A DNA stretch of 64,000 nt. Origin: Fidelibacterota bacterium (GTDB lineage Bacteria > Fidelibacterota > Marinisomatia > Marinisomatales > TCS55). Position numbers and translations under genes: made by a program. The notes under the pieces were generated by a model that worked only from the letters and a program-made list of their open reading frames with translations, was not told the DNA's origin and searched no databases. The stretch's first letter is position 1, and each line of letters starts with the position of its first letter. The DNA lies in contig JAERSH010000044.1 in the NCBI GenBank assembly GCA_016845785.1, positions 1-64,000 of the forward strand, in the 5' to 3' direction. Positions 52,251-61,379 of the stretch are shown here, one piece after another.

Positions 52251-52991
52251 ATGAATCAACGATCCACTTTAATATATGAGTTAAAAGGGCTTAAAAAGAC
52301 TTTTAACAACGAAACAGTTCTTAATATTGGCCGACTCCAATTTCACAGGGGTACAGTATATGGTATCGTCGGCTCTGTCGGTTCTGGGAAATCCACCTTA
52401 TTGAACATTATGGCTGGATTGGAAAAAGAATCTGAAGGAACGGTCAAATACGATAATTCTTCATTTGAAACCAATTGGCTTGGCAAAGTCAAATCCAACC
52501 CAGAAATACAATTGTCATGCCTGGATGCAGAATTGAAAGGTGGGAAGGTATCCGATCTATTTAAAGGAAAATCAGCAGATCAAATTTTATCTCGGTATAT
52601 CAAAAATGGCAGTTGGAAGCCTTTATTGGATCGAAATGTAAATGAATTATCCAAAGGGGAAATTGCTTGTATACAAATGGCATTAGGGGTTGAATCAGAC
52701 CCGAGAGTGTTATTGGTCGATGATTATGGCATTTATTTCGATAAGGATATGGAATCAGAATTCCGTAAACGATTACATCGAATGAATAAAGATCAAGGTA
52801 CCACCATTCTCTTATCATCACCTCACGATCAACATTTGAAATTCATGGCATCCGTATTGATCTATCTGGACAACGGTCATATTGCAAAAATTAGACCGGG
52901 TGTAGGGAAGGGAACAGGCCCAAGACAACAACAGCGACCACAACGATCAGGACGACAAAATCAAAGAAGAAAGTATTCAAAGCAAAGATAA
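52251..52991 (+). CDS. ABC transporter ATP-binding protein with non-canonical Walker B
   Basis: The 246-residue ABC ATPase has Walker A GSVGSGKSTLLN and a signature LSKGE (NELSKGEIACIQMALG). Walker B is VLLVDDYG, in which the catalytic Glu is Asp. The H-loop region is LLSSPHDQH. A C-terminal extension rich in Gln, Arg and Pro (RQQQRPQRSGRQNQRRK) follows. No membrane partner is adjacent. It could be an ABC-F-like or atypical soluble protein. ATG at 52251 with AGGAG (52241-52245) is preferred over GTG at 52248. Confidence 0.8.
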   Translation: MNQRSTLIYELKGLKKTFNNETVLNIGRLQFHRGTVYGIVGSVGSGKSTLLNIMAGLEKESEGTVKYDNSSFETNWLGKVKSNPEIQLSCLDAELKGGKVSDLFKGKSADQILSRYIKNGSWKPLLDRNVNELSKGEIACIQMALGVESDPRVLLVDDYGIYFDKDMESEFRKRLHRMNKDQGTTILLSSPHDQHLKFMASVLIYLDNGHIAKIRPGVGKGTGPRQQQRPQRSGRQNQRRKYSKQR

Positions 52992-53027
52992 GCGCGCTAA
53001 TTTTGTGAATTGATGTAAATTTCGGTA

Positions 53028-53651
53028 ATGAAACGAATATACAGATCAGAATCTGACCGATTGATTGCCGGTGTCTGTGGCGGACTAGCACAATACTTTT
53101 CAATTGACCCCACATTGGTTCGAGTTGTGCTGGTGTTTTTTACCATTTTTGGTGGTGCGGGAATTTTGGCATATGTCGTATCCTGGATTATGATACCTGA
53201 TGAATCAGAAACGCCCAAAAAGATTAATCTGGATTCGATTAAACAAAACCCGCTGTGGGGGATTTTATTGATTATTGCAGGGATTGCTGTATTTATTCGG
53301 TTTGATCATGCATTATTTATCATTTGGGATATTTTTTGGGATAATCTTCTCAATATTTTTGTAGCATTATTACTGGTTGGCTCAGGCATATTTTTACTGT
53401 ATTCACGATCTACAGAGGTGAAAGGATCCAATGAAGATGATCAAGATTGGGAACCGCTTCATCTATCCGATCAGGATAAAAAGATAGCTGGTGTATGCGG
53501 TGGATTGGGCGAATCCTTGGGCATAGATCCAACCATCATTCGCGCCCTTTGGGTTTTTGGATCACTCATGAGCATTGGGATTGGATTATTGTTATATATC
53601 ATTCTGGCTGTTGTTCTGCCCGAACGTACCATTTTGACTGAAGATATCTGA
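53028..53651 (+). CDS. protein with two PspC domains
   Basis: The 207-residue membrane protein has an N-terminal PspC module (RIYRSESDRLIAGVCGGLAQYF, then a helix WIMIP) and a second PspC module near residues 145-205 (IAGVCGGLGESLGIDPTIIR and a terminal helix). Two central helices lie between. PspC responds to membrane stress in enterobacteria; tandem domains are seen in FCB species. Function here is not determined. rfaE1 starts two bases beyond its stop. Confidence 0.85.
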   Translation: MKRIYRSESDRLIAGVCGGLAQYFSIDPTLVRVVLVFFTIFGGAGILAYVVSWIMIPDESETPKKINLDSIKQNPLWGILLIIAGIAVFIRFDHALFIIWDIFWDNLLNIFVALLLVGSGIFLLYSRSTEVKGSNEDDQDWEPLHLSDQDKKIAGVCGGLGESLGIDPTIIRALWVFGSLMSIGIGLLLYIILAVVLPERTILTEDI

Positions 53652-53653
53652 TT

Positions 53654-54628
53654 ATGCAAAAAGAACGATTTCAAGAAATCACATCGGCTTTTTCGAGTAA
53701 AAAAGTTTTAGTCGTCGGTGACTTAATGCTTGATACTTATTTGTGGGGACATACAGATCGCATTTCACCAGAGGCACCTGTGCCCGTGGTTCAAGTGAAT
53801 AAAATTGAGCACAATCCCGGCGGTGCTGCGAATGTGGCATTGAATTTGGCATCATTAGGATGCGAAGTATCTGTCATCGGATTGATCGGGTCAGACCCTG
53901 AAGGAAAAATTTTAGCAGATCAATTGGATCAGCGAAATATCGTGTGTACCAATTTAGTTGAGAGCGATCAACGGCCCACCACAGTTAAATCCAGAATTAT
54001 GGCCCAAAATCAACAAGTGGTGCGAGCCGATAGGGAAGTTCATACTGATTTATCAGAAGCATCGAACCATGCACTGGCGGAATCGGTGAAATCCACTCTA
54101 GATCAAGTGGATGCCATTGTGTTAGAAGATTATAACAAAGGTGTCTTGAATTTGAATTCGATTGGCACACTGATTCAAATGGCTAATGATCAGGGGAAAC
54201 CCATTTATGTGGATCCCAAAAAAGCCAATTTTAATGCCTATAAAAATGTACGCCTATTTAAACCCAATTTAGTCGAATTTAGAAACGCATTTGGTGAAAT
54301 GGATTCGTTAGAGGTTTCCGGTTTCAATCTAAAAAATGAGTTGAATGCAGAAATTTTAATGATTACCCGAGGTGCAGACGGCGTTTCATTATTTGATGGT
54401 TCTGATTATCATCATATTCCTACAAAGGCGCGGCGCGTTCACGATGTTTCCGGTGCAGGGGATACGGTGATTGCTACGTTCACTCTGGCAGATTTATGCG
54501 GTGCGTCTCCTGAAGAATCGGTGGCGCTTTCCAATTATGCCGCAGGAAGAGTTTGCGAAGAAGCGGGCGTCGTACCCATCACACTTGCCATGCTGAATGA
54601 AATGGTTGAACACCATAACAGCATTTAA
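53654..54628 (+). CDS. rfaE1: D-glycero-beta-D-manno-heptose-7-phosphate kinase
   Basis: The 324-residue pfkB/ribokinase-type kinase starts VLVVGDLMLDTYLWGHTDRI. NPGGAANVALNLASLG is substrate-binding and DVSGAGDTVIATF is the anion-hole motif with catalytic Asp (HDVSGAGDTV). It phosphorylates heptose 7-phosphate for LPS inner core synthesis (the N-terminal half of HldE). The nucleotidyltransferase half is absent. The presence of heptose supports an LPS-bearing envelope. Confidence 0.93.
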   Translation: MQKERFQEITSAFSSKKVLVVGDLMLDTYLWGHTDRISPEAPVPVVQVNKIEHNPGGAANVALNLASLGCEVSVIGLIGSDPEGKILADQLDQRNIVCTNLVESDQRPTTVKSRIMAQNQQVVRADREVHTDLSEASNHALAESVKSTLDQVDAIVLEDYNKGVLNLNSIGTLIQMANDQGKPIYVDPKKANFNAYKNVRLFKPNLVEFRNAFGEMDSLEVSGFNLKNELNAEILMITRGADGVSLFDGSDYHHIPTKARRVHDVSGAGDTVIATFTLADLCGASPEESVALSNYAAGRVCEEAGVVPITLAMLNEMVEHHNSI

Positions 54629-54660
54629 TTTCCCTTTTTTTCTTTATTAAATTCCAATCC

Positions 54661-56292
54661 ATGCTTGATCGAAATTCTTCATTTCGTCACTTTTTTGTGT
54701 TCATGCTATTATGGACAATTGGTGCAGCCCAACCAGACCTTCGGTTTCATCCATTTGATTGGGTGCAATATCGAAAACCAGGAAAAGTTAATTCAATTTC
54801 ATTTAGTGATCAGTATGCTTATATCGGTACCCAATACGGTGGTGTTCAACGTTTTAATTTATTCTCTAATCGATTTGAAGAACCGATTACCCGTGCCCAA
54901 GGATTAAGAAGTAATTCTATAATTGCAGTCCATCGTGCCGCCAATGGCGTTTTATGGGTGGCCACACCATTTGGTGTCGAACACAGTTATGATGAAGCGG
55001 GGAATTGGCGATTCATGGCAAATAATCATTTTGGATTTTTTGCAGACCAATTCGTGGAAAGGATTGGAGAATCGGAGAATTATATTTGGCTTGATGTCGG
55101 TTCAGAAGTGCGACGTGTGGATCCATTGACGGGCGTTCAACTGGGGATTTTGCCGAATCCTGATGAGCCGGTGACATGGAGTTCTGGCTTGGCACGGTTT
55201 CAATTGGATTTATCGAACGAGTTGATTGATTATTCCATCACCGATGGATGGATGACAGATCTCCATTCTCTATTTAATCCCGATGGACGGCAAATGCGGT
55301 TAACCACTTATGCCCGAAATCGAATGAATGAACTTTGGATTGGTACAGAAGATGGTACATTTTTTCGAGGGGATCCAACCATGAGAACATTCACGCCCTA
55401 TCATTTTGGATTGGGACAAGTTGATATACAATCCATCGGTGGGAAGGACTCATTTTGGATTGGGGGGCTGCTGAACAATTTATCCGATGGTATAACATAT
55501 TTTGATTCGGATAGAGAAATTTCTGACGTTTATGTATTTGAAGATCGAATCAACATGGATCCCACTTCAATATTTTCGATTCTTGAATTGAAAAAAGAAG
55601 TTTGGTTCGGCGGTGAAGACGGTTTATTGATCTATAATAAGAAAAAAGAATTTTGGCGAAATTATGGACTGAGTCTCGGTGGTCAAAAAAATTGGGTAAC
55701 AGATCTAATCGAAATTGAGGGACAGGTATGGATTGGTTCTCCACATGGTCTAGCGATTGTAAATATTAAAGATAAAAAACAGATTGATCATGATTTGGTG
55801 GATCAGTTTAAAAATATATACATCCATGATTTGGCATTGGGTAAGGGATTAATCTTTATTGCCACTGAATCAGGATTGTTTATTTACGACATAAAAAATA
55901 CAAAACTGTATGATGGGGAATCATATGGGTATAAATCTGAAGAATTTCTATATCCCAATCGTCATGATGACTTTACGGTTATTACACGAGATAAACGAAA
56001 TGTATATATTGCGAATCGATCAGGGATTTTAAAATTTAATCTTCGGGATCGTCATTGGTCTAATGCAGTTGATGCGAGTATTTATGGTGGATTAGATGTG
56101 AAATCCATGGTGGTGGATAAAAATACAATTTTCATTTCCACCGTAAATGGCATCACGAAATACGACATGAAAAAACATTTAATGGATATTTACAATTATC
56201 GGTTTATCGGTCAAGTAAACGACATGTATATTCGTGATAGAAAAATTTGGCTGGGAACATCCGAAGGCCTCATTTCGTATCGATACAAATGA
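54661..56292 (+). CDS. exported beta-propeller protein (PorZ/two-component-regulator-propeller-like)
   Basis: The 543-residue protein has a signal peptide (FFVFMLLWTIGAAQ). Repeated blades follow with the pattern W-V/I-G-T-x-x-G-L/V: VLWVATPFGVEHSY, LWIGTEDGTFF, VWFGGEDGLLIYN, VWIGSPHGLAIVN and IWLGTSEGLISY. Such propellers occur in hybrid sensors and in PorZ of the type IX secretion pathway. No signalling domain is attached. The ATGA overlap with the GWxTD gene ties the two. Confidence 0.78.
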   Translation: MLDRNSSFRHFFVFMLLWTIGAAQPDLRFHPFDWVQYRKPGKVNSISFSDQYAYIGTQYGGVQRFNLFSNRFEEPITRAQGLRSNSIIAVHRAANGVLWVATPFGVEHSYDEAGNWRFMANNHFGFFADQFVERIGESENYIWLDVGSEVRRVDPLTGVQLGILPNPDEPVTWSSGLARFQLDLSNELIDYSITDGWMTDLHSLFNPDGRQMRLTTYARNRMNELWIGTEDGTFFRGDPTMRTFTPYHFGLGQVDIQSIGGKDSFWIGGLLNNLSDGITYFDSDREISDVYVFEDRINMDPTSIFSILELKKEVWFGGEDGLLIYNKKKEFWRNYGLSLGGQKNWVTDLIEIEGQVWIGSPHGLAIVNIKDKKQIDHDLVDQFKNIYIHDLALGKGLIFIATESGLFIYDIKNTKLYDGESYGYKSEEFLYPNRHDDFTVITRDKRNVYIANRSGILKFNLRDRHWSNAVDASIYGGLDVKSMVVDKNTIFISTVNGITKYDMKKHLMDIYNYRFIGQVNDMYIRDRKIWLGTSEGLISYRYK

Positions 56293-57554
56293 AAAAAATA
56301 ACTAGAATAACAATATTTGCCTGTTTGATGCTGGCCGGTCATTTAATGGCCCAAATGAATCCGTCCAATAAGCGGGAAAAAGATTTAATCCGGCAATACG
56401 GATTTTCCGTATACAGTGTGGCCGATACCCAATCAGATTCCATTCGAGTTTTGTCTTATTTATCCGTACCCAACCATGTGCTTCAGTTTATTAAATCCGG
56501 AAATGGATTTGAAGCTGAATATGAAGCCACCATTTCTTTAAAAGAGAAAAAAGGTATGCAGGTTGGCCGTAAACATTGGTCCAAGACACTCAAGACAGAA
56601 AATTATCTTGAATCGGCTTCACGTGATATATTTACGATCCACTTTTATGAATTCAAAATTCCACCTGGTGATTATGTTATTTCCGCTGAATTACTAGACA
56701 GAGATTCAAACGATAGCGGCGTGCGGCATAAAGAACTCAAATTCAAAAAACACCAAGATAAAGTCGCCCTTTATACACCTTTCTTCTTGGATTATTTATC
56801 CGGCAGATGGGGATTGAATGACAATGAAATTCCATTATTTCAAAGTATGCTTGGTGAAAAATTAACGCGCACATCCGTATTCATTTCTGGTAAAGTGGAA
56901 AAAGGGCCTTATGATCTAGAAGTGGTCATTCGTAATTCTAAGAAAAAAGAATTGTGGAAAAAGACATTTCAATCCACTGCATCAGAAAATTATTTTCATC
57001 AGCGGATCATCATTCCTGAAGAAGTAGCCAAACAGGGTCTACGGAAACGTGTAGATATTGTCCTGAAACAAAAAGGTGCAAAAAAGAAGGCATCCGTTAT
57101 GCTTGCGATTTCTCGTCAAGGCATCTCACGATCCATTGGTGATATTGCCCAAGCCGTTCAAAATATGCGCTATATTTTAGAAGATGATGAATGGAAAACA
57201 TTGAGCAAGGCAAAAGGAGATGATCAAGAAACCCTGTTTTTAGAATATTGGGATGGAAAAGATCCGACGCCGGAAACACCAGAAAATGAATTGATGGATG
57301 AATATTTCTCTCGGGTGAGTTATTCAAATGCGAATTTTAAAGGATACACCCACGGATGGAAAACGGATATGGGTATGATTTATATTTTATTTGGCCCTCC
57401 AGACGATCTTGAAGTATATAACGACCCCATGACAAGGTTTTATTCTCAACGATGGCATTATTATCGAATCAATAAATATTTTGATTTTGTAGATGAACAA
57501 GGATTTGGTGATTATAGATTAACCACACCATTTTTTCGCGGACAGAGCTGGTAA
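56289..57554 (+). CDS. GWxTD-domain protein
   Basis: The 421-residue exported protein has a signal peptide (TIFACLMLAGHLMAQ). Its C-terminal domain has the GWxTD signature HGWKTDMGMIYILFGPPDD with RFYSQRWHYY. This domain is widespread in FCB and Acidobacteria proteins but its role is unknown. ATG at 56289 overlaps the upstream stop and is preferred over the upstream in-frame codon at 56247 because it gives the signal peptide. Co-occurrence with an exported propeller suggests a shared envelope function. Confidence 0.88.
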   Translation: MKKITRITIFACLMLAGHLMAQMNPSNKREKDLIRQYGFSVYSVADTQSDSIRVLSYLSVPNHVLQFIKSGNGFEAEYEATISLKEKKGMQVGRKHWSKTLKTENYLESASRDIFTIHFYEFKIPPGDYVISAELLDRDSNDSGVRHKELKFKKHQDKVALYTPFFLDYLSGRWGLNDNEIPLFQSMLGEKLTRTSVFISGKVEKGPYDLEVVIRNSKKKELWKKTFQSTASENYFHQRIIIPEEVAKQGLRKRVDIVLKQKGAKKKASVMLAISRQGISRSIGDIAQAVQNMRYILEDDEWKTLSKAKGDDQETLFLEYWDGKDPTPETPENELMDEYFSRVSYSNANFKGYTHGWKTDMGMIYILFGPPDDLEVYNDPMTRFYSQRWHYYRINKYFDFVDEQGFGDYRLTTPFFRGQSW

Positions 57555-57663
57555 TAGCCGGTTCTTTTCTTTTTATAAAATATATCCATACTAATCGCTT
57601 CTGTCGTGGATTCAGACAATAGCCTCGACGTATCTTTCGCCTCGATAAAATATCGATCTATTT

Positions 57664-58452
57664 ATGATTGAACGATTTTCATACAGCAGTCTAGAAACAT
57701 ATAAAAAATGCCCTGCCCAATTTCGATTCCGTTATATCGATAAGGTGGTGAAACGGGATGAGGGTATAGAATCATTTATGGGCAAACGTGTCCATGAGGC
57801 ATTAGAATATCTTTATGATGAAGTTTTAGCCAGCCGTTTACCATTTTTGGATAGTGTGATGGAAAAATATCATGAAGTATGGGAATCCCATTGGCACGAT
57901 CGAATTGCTATCGTCCGGAAAGAGAACTCAGTAAAATTCTACTATGAACTGGGCGAACGATGTATTGCAGCCTATTATCGAACACACAGTCCCTTTGCTG
58001 AGCCCGTGATCGGTACAGAAGTGGAGTTTGTATTCTCCATTGATAATTCTGACGATTACATGATGAAGGGGATTGTTGATCGAATTGACCACGATGGCAA
58101 TGGTAATTACGAAATCCATGATTATAAAAGTGGTAAAAGAGCCATGAATCAATACAATGCGGATCGAGATGGGCAATTGGCCACCTATCAAGTGGCATTG
58201 GCGCAAACCAAATCAGATATTTCTTCCGTCAAATTGGTATGGCATTTTTTACAGCATAATTTAGAGGTGTACTCCACGCGAACGTCTACCCAGATTACTC
58301 AATTAGTGAATCAAACCAAATCACGAATCGATGAAATTAGAGGCCATATCCAGAATGGGGGCGCATTTGCTCCAAAAGAAAGTATCCTTTGCAATTGGTG
58401 TTATTATTGGGAAGAATGTTCAGCAAAGGATGGAACCAATCCATACATTTAA
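57664..58452 (+). CDS. PD-(D/E)XK nuclease with Cas4/AddB-type FeS Cys pattern
   Basis: The 262-residue RecB-family nuclease has FSYSSLETYKKCPAQF (Cys16) and GIVDRIDHDG followed by HDYKSGKR, the D...E/D-x-K active site. The C-terminal segment ILCNWCYYWEEC has CxxC-x5-C. One N-terminal plus three C-terminal Cys is the 4Fe-4S arrangement of Cas4 and AddB exonucleases. No cas genes or CRISPR are nearby. It is probably a DNA repair exonuclease. It lies 6 bases upstream of RNase HI. Confidence 0.85.
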   Translation: MIERFSYSSLETYKKCPAQFRFRYIDKVVKRDEGIESFMGKRVHEALEYLYDEVLASRLPFLDSVMEKYHEVWESHWHDRIAIVRKENSVKFYYELGERCIAAYYRTHSPFAEPVIGTEVEFVFSIDNSDDYMMKGIVDRIDHDGNGNYEIHDYKSGKRAMNQYNADRDGQLATYQVALAQTKSDISSVKLVWHFLQHNLEVYSTRTSTQITQLVNQTKSRIDEIRGHIQNGGAFAPKESILCNWCYYWEECSAKDGTNPYI

Positions 58453-58458
58453 ATCAAA

Positions 58459-58968
58459 ATGAAATTAGATAAAAACGAAATTCAAGCACTAAAAACTTTG
58501 CTGGCCAAACCATCAAATAGAAGGAATAAAACATTGGAATCATTATTTGACCGCTTGGAGGGCGGCGAAGACATTACTTTATACATAGATGGTGCAGCAG
58601 ACCTCCACTCAAAAACTGCCGGCATTGGTGGTGTAATCTATCGCAACAATGAAGAATTATTTTCCTTTTCGGAATATTTGGATAATGCCACCAATAATGA
58701 AGCAGAATATACCGCACTGATTCGCGGGTTAGAGCATTTGATCGCATTAGATCAACTTTCAGTAAAAATATACTCTGACAGTGAATTGGTTGTTAAACAA
58801 ATCAGTGGCGAGTACAGGGTAAAAAACCCACGAATGCAAAACCTGTATCAAAAGGCCATGACCTTATTCAATCAATTGGATCAGTACACATTTACCCATG
58901 TATTTCGGGACAAAAACACAGTGGCAGATAAATTGGCCAATGCGGGACGTGCAATGGGTAAAAAATAA
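58459..58968 (+). CDS. ribonuclease HI family protein
   Basis: The 169-residue RNase H-fold protein has active-site residues in LYIDGAADLHS (Asp), NNEAEYTALI (Glu), YSDSELVVKQISGEY (Asp) and RDKNTVADKLAN (Asp). An approximately 35-residue N-terminal extension precedes the domain. These proteins degrade RNA in DNA-RNA hybrids. It forms a short operon with the upstream nuclease. MreB follows 96 bases later. Confidence 0.9.
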   Translation: MKLDKNEIQALKTLLAKPSNRRNKTLESLFDRLEGGEDITLYIDGAADLHSKTAGIGGVIYRNNEELFSFSEYLDNATNNEAEYTALIRGLEHLIALDQLSVKIYSDSELVVKQISGEYRVKNPRMQNLYQKAMTLFNQLDQYTFTHVFRDKNTVADKLANAGRAMGKK

Positions 58969-59064
58969 TTCCCTTTTTCCAGTTTTATTTAATGAATCGA
59001 TACGGACTTTTAAATTAACTTTGGCGTCATTAATCCGAGCATAAAAATATAAGTAGAACAATTC

Positions 59065-60093
59065 ATGGGCCTTTTTAATTCCTTCACCAATCCATTAAGC
59101 TGGGTCTCCGGCGATATTGCCATCGATTTGGGTACTGCCAATACATTGGTGTACATCAAGGGTAGAGGTGTGCTTATCAATGAGCCATCCATCGTTGCAA
59201 AATCTGTCCATGATGATAAAATTATTGCGGTGGGATATGAAGCAAAAGCCATGGTGGGAAGAACCCATCGTGAAATCGAAACGATTCGTCCTTTGCGTGA
59301 TGGTGTAATTGCAGATTTCAACATGACTGACGGTTTACTGCAGGGATTCATCAACAAGATTAATATGAATCGATTGGCCCGCCCAAGGATGGTGATTTGT
59401 GTACCGTCCGGCGTAACAGAAGTGGAACGTCGAGCTGTGAGAGATTCTGGTGAAAGGGCCAACGCGCGCGAAGTATATCTCATTGAAGAACCGGTAGCCG
59501 CGGCCATTGGTATTGGATTAGATATTTCTAAACCCATTGGTAACATCATTATTGATATTGGTGGCGGCACCACAGAAATTGCAGTCATTGCGTTAGATGG
59601 CGTGGTGACAAAAGAAGCCATCCGCGTAGCAGGAGATGAAATGGATGAAGCGATTATTCAGTGGTTTAGAAATGAGCATAAATTGGATATTGGTTCATCC
59701 ACTGCAGAAAATATTAAAAAATCCGTTGGATCTGCCATGCGCGTGCAAAGTGAGATGATTGGTGTAAAAGGTCGGGATCTCGTCTCCGGTATCCCAAAGA
59801 CCATCGAAGTATCTTCTGATGAAATTAGACAGGCATTAAAAGATCCAATCAACGCCATTGTAGAAGCGGTAAAGCGTGCTTTGGAGCAAACGCCTCCAGA
59901 ATTATCTGCTGATATTTTAGACCGCGGTATTATTATGACCGGGGGCGGCAGTATGCTAAAAGGCATTGATCAACTTATTCGAGAGCGAACCAATGTGCCT
60001 GTAAATATTGCTGAAGAACCGCTTTTATCCGTTGTAAGAGGTACAGGAAAAGTACTCGAAGATGTTAAAAAATACGAGTCCGTTCTGATTTAA
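59065..60093 (+). CDS. mreB: rod shape-determining actin homolog MreB
   Basis: The 342-residue protein is a bacterial actin. IAIDLGTANTLVYIKGRGVL is phosphate-1, IGNIIIDIGGGTTEIAVI phosphate-2, and IIMTGGGSMLKGID the adenosine motif. It organises lateral wall synthesis as membrane-bound filaments. It heads the mreB-mreC-mreD-mrdA-rodA cell-shape operon. The 96-nt upstream gap is AT-rich and probably holds the promoter; no dyad is evident. A rod- or elongated-shape cell is suggested. Confidence 0.97.
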   Translation: MGLFNSFTNPLSWVSGDIAIDLGTANTLVYIKGRGVLINEPSIVAKSVHDDKIIAVGYEAKAMVGRTHREIETIRPLRDGVIADFNMTDGLLQGFINKINMNRLARPRMVICVPSGVTEVERRAVRDSGERANAREVYLIEEPVAAAIGIGLDISKPIGNIIIDIGGGTTEIAVIALDGVVTKEAIRVAGDEMDEAIIQWFRNEHKLDIGSSTAENIKKSVGSAMRVQSEMIGVKGRDLVSGIPKTIEVSSDEIRQALKDPINAIVEAVKRALEQTPPELSADILDRGIIMTGGGSMLKGIDQLIRERTNVPVNIAEEPLLSVVRGTGKVLEDVKKYESVLI

Positions 60094-60100
60094 GCCTTGA

Positions 60101-60901
60101 ATGCGGAACGTTGTACTAGCTCTTCTAAAATATAAAGATCATTTTATTTTACTGATAGCGGTCTCGCTATCACTCACAATCCTTTTGAAAAACGATTCGC
60201 CGAATGTGCACATCATTCGGGGAAAATTCAGTGATACTTTTTCTATTATTTCTTCTCCCTTCGCATGGATGCGGAGTATGACACAGTTGCAAGAGGAAAC
60301 TCAATTGCTCCGTGAAAAAAATGTACAACTCACATTACAAATGGAATCGATGCTCCAGGCCGAAGCACAATTTCACAAAATGAGAGAATTGGTGGGTTTC
60401 AAACAGGATAGCAGTCTTACCTTGTTGGCGGGTCAAGTGGTTAATATGGGTGCATCTTCTAATCTTTCATCTATTACAATAGATATTGGTTCAGACCATG
60501 GTGTAAAAGTGGGGCAGCCAGTGGTTGTGCCGGAAGGTGTAGTCGGTAAGACAATTGTGGTGGGAAAAAATACCACAATCGTTCAAATTATTAATGATGT
60601 GAATTATCGATTGTCCGTCCGGATTTTACCTTCCGGAACTGCAGGTATACTCCAGTTTTTAAATGATAATATTTGTGAGGTACGGGAACTCCAAAAGAAT
60701 GCAGAAATTTCCATTGGTGATAAAGTCGTAACCTCAGGATTTAGTAAAATTTACCCAAAAAATTTACCCGTGGGCGAGGTGGTTGAAGTTTTAGATGAAA
60801 GAAGCAGTTTTCAAAAGGTAGCGCGGATTCGAATTAAACCGAACTTGGGTGCTTTAATGTATGTATTTATTGTGTCAGGAGCACAAGATGGTTTGGATTA
60901 A
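60101..60901 (+). CDS. mreC: rod shape-determining protein MreC
   Basis: The 266-residue protein has an N-terminal membrane helix (LIAVSLSLTILL), a coiled coil (about residues 60-95) and a periplasmic beta domain (INDVNYRLSVRILPSGTAGIL, VVTSGFSKIYPKNLPVGEV). It links the MreB cytoskeleton with PBP2 and RodA. It overlaps mreD by 14 nt. Confidence 0.93.
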   Translation: MRNVVLALLKYKDHFILLIAVSLSLTILLKNDSPNVHIIRGKFSDTFSIISSPFAWMRSMTQLQEETQLLREKNVQLTLQMESMLQAEAQFHKMRELVGFKQDSSLTLLAGQVVNMGASSNLSSITIDIGSDHGVKVGQPVVVPEGVVGKTIVVGKNTTIVQIINDVNYRLSVRILPSGTAGILQFLNDNICEVRELQKNAEISIGDKVVTSGFSKIYPKNLPVGEVVEVLDERSSFQKVARIRIKPNLGALMYVFIVSGAQDGLD

Positions 60902-61379
60902 TCGAATCATACCCCCAGTCTTGGTATTGTTGGTCCAATTCCTTTTGGTTGACTTTTTATCTATAAACATGATTCGCCCGGATTTCGTAGTGATTTACGT
61001 ATTTTACTTTAGTCTGATGTTTGGAAGAACGCCGGGAATTATTATGGGTTTTTCAATCGGATTATTATCAGATTTTACCGGTGTGGGTTCTCATTTTGGA
61101 TTGGCGCCATTGACATTATCTATCACCGCATATTTAACAGGATATCTTAATGGGAAGTATGAACGCTTGTTGCCCTATGTCTTCCATTTATTCTGGATTG
61201 GTATCATTGGATTTCACTTTTTTATGGTGACATACGTTCGATTTCAAACGGTACTGGTTGGAGATATAATGGAATTCGGAATCAAATGGGTATTATCCTT
61301 CGGCTATACAATGATATTTTTCTTAATCATTCAATTCTTTTATCCTGTGAGAGAAGCATCTCGTGCTGAGATCAACTAA
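60888..61379 (+). CDS. mreD: rod shape-determining protein MreD
   Basis: The 163-residue polytopic membrane protein has about five helices (VLVLLVQFLLVDFLSI, FVVIYVFYFSLMFGRTPGIIMG, GLAPLTLSITAYLTGYLNGK and others). The GRTPGIIMGFSIGLLSDF segment is family-like. ATG at 60888, with AGGAG at 60878-60882, is chosen over the upstream in-frame codon at 60861. Overlaps with mreC and mrdA suggest coupling. Confidence 0.88.
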   Translation: MVWINRIIPPVLVLLVQFLLVDFLSINMIRPDFVVIYVFYFSLMFGRTPGIIMGFSIGLLSDFTGVGSHFGLAPLTLSITAYLTGYLNGKYERLLPYVFHLFWIGIIGFHFFMVTYVRFQTVLVGDIMEFGIKWVLSFGYTMIFFLIIQFFYPVREASRAEIN

